Source of the DNA: Methylobacter marinus A45
GTDB taxonomy: Bacteria > Pseudomonadota > Gammaproteobacteria > Methylococcales > Methylomonadaceae
NCBI RefSeq assembly: GCF_000383855.1
Contig: NZ_KB912877.1
Span: 4,587,226 to 4,651,225, forward strand
DNA: 64,000 nt
Direction of reading: 5' to 3'
Shown: positions 44,728 to 52,074 of the stretch, piece by piece
Position numbering within the stretch: the stretch's first letter is position 1
How the letters are laid out: every line of letters starts with the position of its first letter
Made by a program: the position numbers and the translations under genes
Notes under the pieces: generated by a model
What the model saw: only the letters and a program-made list of their open reading frames with translations
Database searches by the model: none
Told to the model about the DNA's origin: nothing

Positions 44728-44754
44728 AGTCGCGATGTGGGCATCGCTCCCACG
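44728..44754. repeat. Family B half unit
   Basis: AGTCGCGATGTGGGCATCGC then TCCCACG; same right half as at 36621-36647. Confidence 0.7.
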
Positions 44755-44973
44755 GGGCTTGTAAACAGTATCGCGATCTTGATCAGCGCGGAAACGCGAC
44801 AGCATTGGTTTGTTGAACTCTAAGGGGAATTGGGATTGGTACGTTCTTGGCGCGCTTGCCGAACCGGGCAGGATTTTTTAGGTGGCGAGGCCAGTGTCAA
44901 CGGCTCACGACGGCATGCGCAACATCAGTAATGTATTGGAGCGAAAACCGGCCATCGCTCGCGCTGGTCTTGC

Positions 44974-45156
44974 CTAACGTGGCGATATACTTATCGGCTT
45001 GAGGACGGGTCGTTGCCGTGGATCGATAATGCGCTGCAGGTAGTCGAGCATGACAGGCGAATTATCTCCGCGTAAAAACACAGGGTTAACGGCAACCGGC
45101 ATGGTTCCGATTTTACCGGTTTCCTTGTTTAAAACTTCAACGGTTATCAATGACAC
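44974..45156 (-). CDS. Small protein of unknown family with strong ribosome site
   Basis: A 60-residue protein that starts with GTG at 45156 after a perfect AGGAGG with a 7-base spacer (on the minus strand). It reads S-L-I-T-V-E-V-L-N at the start and contains P-V-A-V-N-P-V-F-L-R-G-D and a P-R-Q-R-P-V-L-K-P end. No signal peptide or Cys. I do not recognise the family. The ribosome site argues that it is expressed. It lies between Wadjet and AbiE, on the same strand as both. Confidence 0.5.
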   Translation of the reverse strand: MSLITVEVLNKETGKIGTMPVAVNPVFLRGDNSPVMLDYLQRIIDPRQRPVLKPISISPR

Positions 45157-45298
45157 GTCTTAACCTCCTGCAAGTTTATAACCCGAACCGGGCGGAATAG
45201 TTACATGCTGCCAATTTTGAGCTTCAGGAAGCGCACATTCAATTAGCGCCACTACTTAAGCATATATACTTATATAACCTTATAATTTTTAAGAATTT

Positions 45299-45378
45299 AT
45301 ACTTAGGAATGCGTATAAAAATAACTTCCTCAAGTACGTGGATAAATTTCCGGTGTAGGTGTGGATTTATTTCATTCC
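45299..45378. repeat. Dispersed repeat, family A (reverse orientation)
   Basis: Reverse complement of the right part of the copy at 37045-37155 (TACTTAGGAATGCGTATAAA, then AACTTCCTCAAGTACGTGGA, then GGTGTAGGTG). Present between the small gene and the AbiEii gene. Confidence 0.7.
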
Positions 45379-45454
45379 CGTTCCTTAACGTTATCGGTGA
45401 ACTGGCGTTTATTAGGCTCTTAATTCGTATTTAAGGGGTATTGCTCATGATGGC

Positions 45455-46357
45455 TCATTGCCAGCCAACTGGTGCGCTCCAGTCTTTGTCAAATGACTGG
45501 CCTACCGATGCGGCTTCTCCGATGGGCGCTAGGAAGCGTGACACTTGATCCACGATGTCTGCAAAGTTCTTGGGTAAATGCTCCTGCCCAAGGCGTCTGC
45601 GGAAGGCTGTCCATTGCACCTGCTTTTCGGCAGAAAATGATTCTTGGAATGCGATAATATTTTCAGACAACGAGGTGCCTCGCTGTCTGAACGTGAGCAG
45701 AATGGCTTGCTTCAGTTGATCACCATTGAAGTTAAATTGTCGGGATAACATCCAAATATCGTAAAAATCCTTCATCCGGCTATTCAAAATTCCAAGCTTT
45801 ACCATGGCTTCAAATTTCTCTGCGATAGCGCTCTCGCGGCTGTAGCAGAGCAATCTTGGCGCCGCGAAATCGAGCAATGTCGGCAATTCAGATTCTATTG
45901 GATCAGGATGGACAATATCGCCGAACCCAATGTCGAGCTGCATATTTATCCTGGCTGAATCGAGCGTGCCACGAAAGCGAATGCGGATACCCTGATAGTC
46001 TGCATCTTCGGTAATACGCTCGGATTGGATAAAGTCGGTATCAAAGTCCAATCCATCGGGCTCGACTTCGACATTCAGCACTTCTGTGATTTGCGAAATG
46101 ATGTTTTCCTCGTCATTACCGGTCTTTGCCAGCATGTCGATATCCATGGTCGGGCGAAATACAGGAGCCTGCCAAACGCGCAGCATAAGAGCCCCCTTAA
46201 GGATAAAGCGTTGGGCATGTGCTGATCGTGAAAGACGATATAGAAAACGCTCCATCGCATAGTATTGAAGCAATTCAGCAAATGGTCTCTGATCGCTTTT
46301 TGCTCGGTTTAACAGCCTTTGGCGAACCGAGGCTGCTATATTTTTACGTGTAGTCAT
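45455..46357 (-). CDS. abiEii: AbiEii nucleotidyltransferase toxin
   Basis: A 300-residue AbiEii/DUF1814 toxin. The nucleotidyltransferase core is F-I-L-K-G-A-L-M-L-R (Lys54, Gly55) and T-M-D-I-D (Asp72, Asp74), followed by the second motif S-A-I-A-E-K-F-E-A-M (Lys181) and R-M-K-D-F-Y-D-I-W. These are the four motifs needed for toxicity. AbiEii uses GTP in known systems and blocks growth to stop phage. Start overlaps the antitoxin stop by 4 bases. The last residues (Q-S-F-D-K-D-W) are unremarkable. Confidence 0.93.
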   Translation of the reverse strand: MTTRKNIAASVRQRLLNRAKSDQRPFAELLQYYAMERFLYRLSRSAHAQRFILKGALMLRVWQAPVFRPTMDIDMLAKTGNDEENIISQITEVLNVEVEPDGLDFDTDFIQSERITEDADYQGIRIRFRGTLDSARINMQLDIGFGDIVHPDPIESELPTLLDFAAPRLLCYSRESAIAEKFEAMVKLGILNSRMKDFYDIWMLSRQFNFNGDQLKQAILLTFRQRGTSLSENIIAFQESFSAEKQVQWTAFRRRLGQEHLPKNFADIVDQVSRFLAPIGEAASVGQSFDKDWSAPVGWQ

Positions 46358-46974
46358 AGTGTTGCCTCCAGATAGGGGCGCATGACTTTTTCCACCCGGC
46401 AGACTTTCGCATACCTGATCAGTTCGCCGAGGTTAAATTTTTTGCGTGCTTTATAGAGTTTTAGGGCTTCCAGCACGATGTCCATTCCGAGTTTGTTTCT
46501 AAATTTAAAGCAGTCTGCCAGTGTCTTTTCCGGGCAATAAACTTTGACTGAAATGCCATCAATCTGATGTGTTTCAACGCCTTCCTTTAGTGCTGCTTCA
46601 GAAAACCTGTATACGCTTAGCGGAGGATAATCCAGGCGTGGTGTTTCCGAGCCCTTGGCCAACGCAATGGAAACGGCATGAGGAATTTGAGTGGTGATTT
46701 CGTGAAAAGCCAGTGCCGATACCAGACATATGATGGCCTGAGGAACTCTCGTCGCTACGGTGACAAGGTCCGGATCGGAAATGTCGCCCTGAGCTGTAAG
46801 GCGGTAAACGCCTCGTGACAGAACCTCCAGCTCGCCACTGTCTCTAAGCTGATACAGCGTTCGGGGATGAATCCCTGCCTGGATTGCATCCGTTGTACGG
46901 ATGATGCCTCCCAGTTCTCGGATGGTCATCAGGGCCTTGTGCCAGGCACTGCTGGCGGTAGAGGGCTTTGCCAT
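46354..46974 (-). CDS. abiEi: AbiEi antitoxin and autorepressor
   Basis: A 206-residue AbiEi protein. The N-terminal ~75 residues form a winged helix-turn-helix (G-G-I-I-R-T-T-D-A-I-Q-A-G-I-H-P-R-T-L-Y-Q-L-R-D-S-G-E-L, then R-G-V-Y-R-L), and the C-terminal domain (C-P-E-K-T-L-A-D-C-F-K) is needed to neutralise the toxin. It also represses its own operon by binding inverted repeats. Such a repeat (46974-47021) begins at the start codon itself. There is no normal ribosome site in front of the ATG at 46974; the mRNA may be leaderless, or a later Met may be used. Confidence 0.92.
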   Translation of the reverse strand: MAKPSTASSAWHKALMTIRELGGIIRTTDAIQAGIHPRTLYQLRDSGELEVLSRGVYRLTAQGDISDPDLVTVATRVPQAIICLVSALAFHEITTQIPHAVSIALAKGSETPRLDYPPLSVYRFSEAALKEGVETHQIDGISVKVYCPEKTLADCFKFRNKLGMDIVLEALKLYKARKKFNLGELIRYAKVCRVEKVMRPYLEATL

Positions 46975-47021
46975 GGATAGTATTACCTATATATATCATT
47001 TTAGATAGGTAATACTATCCA
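46974..47021. promoter_or_regulatory. Perfect 17-base inverted repeat operator at abiEi start
   Basis: TGGATAGTATTACCTAT (46974-46990) is the exact reverse complement of 47005-47021, with a 14-base AT-rich spacer. The right side of the spacer contains TATATAT on the minus strand, a possible -10 element. It touches the start codon. It is the likely AbiEi binding site for autoregulation. Confidence 0.8.
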
Positions 47022-47420
47022 GCCTGACCGACTCCTGCAAGCGAAGAGCTTATCGATCAAGGCTCCTGATTGCATATAAGGGCTTGACCGATGTTGCGAG
47101 TTGTGGGTAATTATCAATAAATACAAACATTTTTGTTACATTGGCTCCCAATTCCCTGATTTATTCCATGCCCATTACTTAGTTTCCTTTCGCTCACCCG
47201 ATTTCGCATTCAAGCTCCGTTGATGAGTCCGCCAATAATCCATTGTTTTTCAATGGTCCTCTATTCTCTAGCCATGGACTTGGGCTTTGCGCGGTGGGGA
47301 GAGTCACTGAGAGTATTGGGCCATTCTGAGAAGAATTGCCCTGAAAAGTCCGCGATCAAGAAAGGCGCGAAGTCCGTAAAGCCTTACAAGGTAAGGCCTG
47401 TAGCGCGGGGCGCAGGCAAT
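47022..47420. other. Intergenic stretch without a supported gene
   Basis: Between the AbiE operator and the tmRNA terminator. AT-rich at 47100-47180. An open frame from 47220 crosses the tmRNA piece and ends in a meaningless translation of its antisense. I see no repeat of the families described elsewhere. Confidence 0.45.
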
Positions 47421-47423
47421 AAA

Positions 47424-47451
47424 AAAGGCGAACTGAGATCAGTTCGCCTTT
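47424..47451 (-). terminator. Terminator of ssrA (tmRNA)
   Basis: AAAGGCGAACTGA (47424-47436) pairs with TCAGTTCGCCTTT (47439-47451), and on the minus strand it is followed by more T. It lies 6 bases past the tmRNA CCA end, as a host ssrA terminator would. Confidence 0.85.
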
Positions 47452-47457
47452 CGGAAT

Positions 47458-47486
47458 TGGTGGAGGCGGCGGGAATTGAACCCGCG
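47458..47486 (-). other. ssrA: Displaced 3' end of ssrA (prophage attachment site)
   Basis: On the minus strand these 29 bases read CGCGGGTTCAATTCCCGCCG, then CCTCCACCA: the T-arm, acceptor end and CCA of tmRNA. The sequence upstream (47487-47576) is not tmRNA, so only the 3' end is here. The terminator just downstream is intact. This is the pattern of a displaced target end after phage integration into ssrA; the rebuilt gene should lie at the far prophage end, outside the window. Confidence 0.8.
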
Positions 47487-47576
47487 ACACATCGATAATA
47501 TATTTTTATTATTCAAGAACTTATTATATTCAATTTGAAAAACATCCTTTAATGCCGTATTTCTTTTACATCTGTA

Positions 47577-49235
47577 TCACCACGCATTACTATTCAACAT
47601 TATATCGACATTATTTGGTCCTGGTGTAGGAAACGGTTCAGGCTGCATATAGGCCAAGAACCCAGGATTCCAGGTACTTGTTTCAGCGTTGATAATATCC
47701 TCATCAGTAATATCATCTAAATCCCCCGTTGTTATGCGGGAATAGGTAATACTCGACACCCCCTCATGCTGGGTTCCTGTTGCAGAATAGTTTCTTGTGG
47801 CCTTTACAGACCCATCTTGATAAATAGCTAGCTGCTTAGCTGTAGCGGTAAATTCCCGATGTGAAGTACCTTCTACCCCTGGACTGCCAGTAATAGTAGT
47901 CGTGCCTGAATAGCTGTAAATGTCGCCATAATGCACATCACCTATAGTCATATCTGACGTGATGGATTCCTCTAATAGTACTTCATACTCTTCATACTCG
48001 AATGTGGCGGGATAGTACATATTCTGTTTTTTATGGGCTGTCAATGTTCGAGTAAATGTCTGTACAATTTTTATTGACACCCCTAACGCGGCTGTAGTGT
48101 ACATCCGTTGGAATTCGGCATTCGTCTCTATTTCGTCCACAGTTGTTGATTGCATCAAGGAACCTGGCACAGTCTCCCAGTCGAACCCCTCCACTAATAC
48201 GGTATAGGAATAGACGGATATCGGCCCCTGGCCGGATGCATCCAATGGAATACCAAGTTCTCCGGGTACACCATTAGTGTTAAACCCAAGCAATGTTATG
48301 AATGTCCATGGGCCTTGACATTTCCTTGGGTTTTCATAAAATCCAATCACCGTTGGTGTTCCTACTCCACCATGTAAATCCACAATCACTTTATCCCCAT
48401 CCTCAAAGGCCTTTCCATTACAGGGTGGATAGACGATATCCGCTCCGGTGTAGTGAACTTGCTGGGCTTCGGAAAACTGCGGGTGAATCGGCGTATCATC
48501 GACCAGTTTGGACGGGTCCTTGCTCATATCATAGCGGCCCTGAAAGGTCAGGTTACAAGTATTGGCGTCCTTATCCAAGCCGTCAATCACTGCCACCCGG
48601 TATCGGGCTTTATGGCGTTGGGCAGCCGGGGCCACGCAGAGATTAAACCAAGCCGCCCAGGCCGAGGAGGCCAGTGCATGCTGTAGCGTAGATTCCGGGG
48701 CAGATGCAGTGCCTGGAAGCCAAATGCCAGTGTCATTCTTAATTTGATCGGTGTGGATGTCCCGTTGCAACAGGTAATCGCATTCAATCGATTCCAGCTC
48801 ACCGGTCAAGTTTTCATTGTTCGCCACGCACCATGCATAAGTCTCAAAATCGTCCGGGCACAACGAAGTCAGCTTTTTCTTTTCCTGTTCCATTTCCTTT
48901 TTTTGCAGCTTGACCAAGCGTTCTTCCCGGTCAATGGTATCCAGTTTGCCCCGTTCGGCATACGCCGCTGCCGTCAGCTTATTCAAGGTGCTGGGGTTCT
49001 GGACATATTCTTGTACCGGAGTAGTAGCCACATACTGATTGAGGGCCTGTAAGGCTTGATTAACCAGGACTTGTTGTTCCGTTTTTCGTTCGGAGATTTC
49101 CGTCAGCCGCGCTTCCAACTTAGGGATTTTTTCCTCGAATAGACTGAGCCTTGCTGCCACACGAGAATTGTCGAAATGCACCTTAATCTTATAGTAGCCC
49201 GCCCCCAGGCTTTGCAGAATTGTAACTTTACCCAT
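47577..49235 (-). CDS. Phage distal tail protein (hypothetical)
   Basis: A 552-residue protein, the last gene before the attachment site. It opens I-L-Q-S-L-G-A-G-Y-Y-K-I-K-V and then forms a coiled coil (~30-125: E-E-K-I-P-K-L-E-A-R-L-T-E-I). A middle part has G-D-K-V-I-V-D-L-H-G-G and V-I-G-F-Y-E-N-P-R-K-C, an OB-fold-like pattern seen in tail hub proteins. The C-terminal third is Thr/Ser/Tyr-rich. It is probably a tail tip or fibre component. Start at 49235 overlaps the stop of the next upstream gene by one base. Confidence 0.6.
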   Translation of the reverse strand: MGKVTILQSLGAGYYKIKVHFDNSRVAARLSLFEEKIPKLEARLTEISERKTEQQVLVNQALQALNQYVATTPVQEYVQNPSTLNKLTAAAYAERGKLDTIDREERLVKLQKKEMEQEKKKLTSLCPDDFETYAWCVANNENLTGELESIECDYLLQRDIHTDQIKNDTGIWLPGTASAPESTLQHALASSAWAAWFNLCVAPAAQRHKARYRVAVIDGLDKDANTCNLTFQGRYDMSKDPSKLVDDTPIHPQFSEAQQVHYTGADIVYPPCNGKAFEDGDKVIVDLHGGVGTPTVIGFYENPRKCQGPWTFITLLGFNTNGVPGELGIPLDASGQGPISVYSYTVLVEGFDWETVPGSLMQSTTVDEIETNAEFQRMYTTAALGVSIKIVQTFTRTLTAHKKQNMYYPATFEYEEYEVLLEESITSDMTIGDVHYGDIYSYSGTTTITGSPGVEGTSHREFTATAKQLAIYQDGSVKATRNYSATGTQHEGVSSITYSRITTGDLDDITDEDIINAETSTWNPGFLAYMQPEPFPTPGPNNVDIMLNSNAW

Positions 49236-49849
49236 TAGACTTCCGAGATTTCCATAATCGTAGTTTTCACGTCGACAATGTGGATGATGGTATCCACCAC
49301 CAATTCATCCCCGTTAATCAGGGCGGTATCTCCGGGTCGCAAGCGGGGGTCCAGCTCACACCGGTAGCGGCGCTTGCCCCCAGAAAAGCTATAATAGATG
49401 GGGGTGGTTAAGGCAATGATCTCGGTGATATTAGGGGCAAAGGGACCCCGAGCGGTCAGCACCCCGGTACTACCCGCACGGCCACCTGTGTGGGTAGTGA
49501 TCTCGTCAAACGCGGCCTCCACCATTAAAAAGGGCAGGGTCGTCCCGTCAAACATCACGTATTCTCGCCAGACCTGCAACATCCCGGAAGACCGGGCTTC
49601 GATAGCATCAATATAAGCGTCCACGCCTTTGATCACCGTGGTCAAGACGGTGTCCCCGGTCAATCGCAATCGGGTCTGGAAGGAACTGATCGGCAGTTCT
49701 AAATCCGTCGGCAAGCCGTCGGCCTCGCCGGTCAAATAACAGCGATAGCGGGTCGCCACCCACATCCGGGGGAGGGCTTCCAGGTTACGACCGCTACTTG
49801 ATGCGGCATTGATCGCTGTGCCATTGATCACCCCCCCGTTAATTACCAT
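49235..49849 (-). CDS. Phage tail protein of unknown family
   Basis: A 204-residue protein. A G-V-I-N-G-T-A-I-N start, a central V-W-R-E-Y-V-M-F-D-G-T-T-L-P-F-L-M-V-E-A-A-F, and a C-terminal R-C-E-L-D-P-R-L-R-P-G-D-T-A-L-I-N-G-D-E-L-V segment that looks like a beta-rich tail domain. I do not recognise the family. It lies between the YadA-like protein and the last tail protein, with no gap to either. Confidence 0.55.
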   Translation of the reverse strand: MVINGGVINGTAINAASSSGRNLEALPRMWVATRYRCYLTGEADGLPTDLELPISSFQTRLRLTGDTVLTTVIKGVDAYIDAIEARSSGMLQVWREYVMFDGTTLPFLMVEAAFDEITTHTGGRAGSTGVLTARGPFAPNITEIIALTTPIYYSFSGGKRRYRCELDPRLRPGDTALINGDELVVDTIIHIVDVKTTIMEISEV

Positions 49850-51724
49850 TTACTGACCCTCAACCAGCAAGCCTTTGATATAGAACCGCCCCTTTAGGGC
49901 TGTTGCGGTTGCAGATACCTTTAAGCTAGCGGTAATCGCTGTAGTGATCCCATCATCTGACAACGGAGTGTATTTATTCCTACCCCCTTCAACACTCTTT
50001 GTCGTAGCCACTTGAGCCAATAACGCTTCCGTACTACCTGTCACACCAAAACTTATCTCCGGTTGACCTGTCACCGTATCAGATTCAGTAAGAATTAATC
50101 CAACTTCAGAGACAAAAAATAAGGCCCCTTCGGGGATAGGTATCACTATTATATCATCTGCGGCTGTTTGAGTAAGCGACACTTCCTTAGCGAGGAGGTA
50201 GTTTTCCTGGCTGGAACCGTAGATCACGGCATCATATTCAACGTACCCGTCGCTTTTCGGAGCAATTGACAGACCCCCTAGCACATGGGAGTTTTCAACC
50301 CTAGCCATCGAATAAGGACCAATTGCTATGGTGTGGATATTAGCGGCTTCCGCCCCCTCCCCAATGGCCAAACTGCTATACTCTCCGTAGGCCCTGGCAT
50401 AGTCCCCTAGGGCTAGGGCACCTGTATTCCATTCCACATCAGAAGCTGCATATGCGGATTTACCGATGGCAACCCCCCCATTGGCATATGCGGTGTTGCC
50501 AATGCCGATGCCCATAACGGCAATAGCTGCTTGGCCGATACCAATGCCGTTATAGACGCCATGGGCTTCATACCCGAGGGCAACACCTCCCTGCTCCGTG
50601 GTTGCATAGCCCCCCATAGCCACACCGCCTATCGTCTCCGATAAGGCATAATCTCCTATCGGGGCGATGCACTGCCAAGAAAGGTTATTGAAGGGGAAGC
50701 CCGTCGTATCTGTGGTATAGCTATTTAAATCAGTATCCCATGTCGGTTCTACCCCTCCGCTTAAATAGACTTGTTCGACTGACGACCAATTATCAACTCG
50801 AAACACATGTGTCCCTGCCGTATTCTTGATCACATCCCCGGAATGGAACTCCGTATCCGGGGTCCATTCTGGCATGGCAATCCGTACCGCTGAGTTACGA
50901 CCCAGACATACACTATCTTTCACATTGGCTAATGACTCCCTGCCTACGGAGACAGATTGGGCAATAGCACCACTGGTGTTGCCGATAGCCACTCCTGATA
51001 CCGCATGTGCATGTCTGCCAATGGCTACAGCTTGGTTGCCCAAGGCCGTACTCATAAACCCCAGTGCTGAGGCAGCACTTCCACCTCCTGAGTCTGCACC
51101 GTAACATTGCCACACCACTGAACCATCTTCCGTAAGCTCCCCGAGGTCAGTGCCGAAAGTCGGCAGGGATACGCCTGTGGTGCCTGATTCGAGAAGCTGC
51201 CTAAACAGGTAATCCGTGCCACCGACATCAACGCGAATCCAATCGCCTTGTGCCTTATCGATAAGGCTCGACCACCCGGATTCCACCGTGGATATCGCCT
51301 TATACCCGACGAGCACATCATCTTCTTGCATGCCATAGGCGTAATTCCCCATCACGGTAGCCCTTTCACCATCCGCTGTAGCCCCTTCACCGATTGCCAC
51401 CGCATTCGTACCTTCTGCGACGTTCTGGACTAGGTGCTCCAAGGTGCCTTTCGTGATCCGGCCTTCAATTGTCGTACCGGACCCCCAGGCTTGCGCCGTG
51501 GTGCCTTCCTGGCCCCGGACCACCGTTAAAGTGTCCGTTGTGCGCCCGGTGATCTTTACAATTTCCACCACCCCATCATCCGTCAGGGTAGCCAGTTCAT
51601 ACGTGGTGGCCGACGGGGAGCCAAACAAGGCCCCTTCCCCCGCTTGTAACACCAGCGTGACGGCCAGATCGTCAACGGAAGCGGATAAGGTGCCACTGGC
51701 ATTATTGTTAAATAGTTGTTTCAT
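49850..51724 (-). CDS. Phage fibre with YadA-head-like repeats
   Basis: A 624-residue protein. The N-terminal ~95 residues bear a phage tail attachment-like domain (T-V-V-R-G-Q-E-G-T-T-A-Q-A-W). Residues ~105-490 hold many imperfect A-V-A-I-G-x-x-A-x-A repeats (A-I-G-E-G-A-T-A, V-A-I-G-R-H-A-H-A, V-A-I-G-N-T, A-L-G-Y-E-A, V-A-I-G-K-S-A-Y-A), the pattern of the left-handed beta-roll of trimeric autotransporter (YadA) heads. Two longer loops interrupt them (V-V-W-Q-C-Y-G and L-S-W-Q-C-I-A). It should be a trimeric host-recognition fibre. The C-terminal 130 residues look like a beta-sandwich. Start overlaps the upstream stop by 4 bases. Confidence 0.75.
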   Translation of the reverse strand: MKQLFNNNASGTLSASVDDLAVTLVLQAGEGALFGSPSATTYELATLTDDGVVEIVKITGRTTDTLTVVRGQEGTTAQAWGSGTTIEGRITKGTLEHLVQNVAEGTNAVAIGEGATADGERATVMGNYAYGMQEDDVLVGYKAISTVESGWSSLIDKAQGDWIRVDVGGTDYLFRQLLESGTTGVSLPTFGTDLGELTEDGSVVWQCYGADSGGGSAASALGFMSTALGNQAVAIGRHAHAVSGVAIGNTSGAIAQSVSVGRESLANVKDSVCLGRNSAVRIAMPEWTPDTEFHSGDVIKNTAGTHVFRVDNWSSVEQVYLSGGVEPTWDTDLNSYTTDTTGFPFNNLSWQCIAPIGDYALSETIGGVAMGGYATTEQGGVALGYEAHGVYNGIGIGQAAIAVMGIGIGNTAYANGGVAIGKSAYAASDVEWNTGALALGDYARAYGEYSSLAIGEGAEAANIHTIAIGPYSMARVENSHVLGGLSIAPKSDGYVEYDAVIYGSSQENYLLAKEVSLTQTAADDIIVIPIPEGALFFVSEVGLILTESDTVTGQPEISFGVTGSTEALLAQVATTKSVEGGRNKYTPLSDDGITTAITASLKVSATATALKGRFYIKGLLVEGQ

Positions 51725-52074
51725 TCGTTGACCTGCGCCTTAACTAAAAATTTAAGTTTAAAACCCCTGGATTCGTCCACGTACTCCACCACACCCAAAA
51801 AGAGACCCACGGCACAGGATAGGGTCAAGTAACTATGTCGGGTGATCAGGGTCGCCAATTGTGCACGTAAGTTCAAATCCACCTGCCGGACCTCGAGTAT
51901 GAAGGTGGCATCACTGGCGGAATAGCCGTTATCCACGATCAAGGCTTCCCCATTCAGCGCAGCCGTCCGGGATACCCGACGGGATAAGTGGCTTAAGTCG
52001 CTAGTGCTCATATCCACATCCAATAAAAAATCGCCTTCATAATCAAATAATTTGGAGCACAAACTGACAATCAT
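51721..52074 (-). CDS. Small phage tail protein
   Basis: A 117-residue protein with a beta-rich appearance (F-L-L-D-V-D-M-S-T, T-F-I-L-E-V-R-Q-V-D-L). It directly follows the tape measure gene with a 4-base overlap (ATGA) and precedes the fibre gene with another 4-base overlap. Position matches distal tail (Dit-like) or tail completion proteins in siphophages, but the sequence does not let me name a family. Confidence 0.55.
   Translation of the reverse strand: MIVSLCSKLFDYEGDFLLDVDMSTSDLSHLSRRVSRTAALNGEALIVDNGYSASDATFILEVRQVDLNLRAQLATLITRHSYLTLSCAVGLFLGVVEYVDESRGFKLKFLVKAQVNE

Larger units (their letters stand above)
43942..44973. other. Long intergenic region with repeats and hairpins
   Basis: About 1 kb without a gene that I can support. 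Contains a family A fragment (44094-44122), a family B pair (44302-44380), an 11-base perfect hairpin (44519-44544), and a second family B unit (44728-44754). The jetA promoter must be at the left end. Small frames here are repeat-derived. Confidence 0.6.

Noticed and set aside
44503-44823. Short frames on both strands near the palindromes at 44519-44754
   Set aside because: They are translations of dispersed palindromes without ribosome sites.
47220-47498. 92-codon frame ending in E-A-A-G-I-E-P-A-T
   Set aside because: Its end is the antisense translation of the tmRNA 3' fragment, a well-known artefact.
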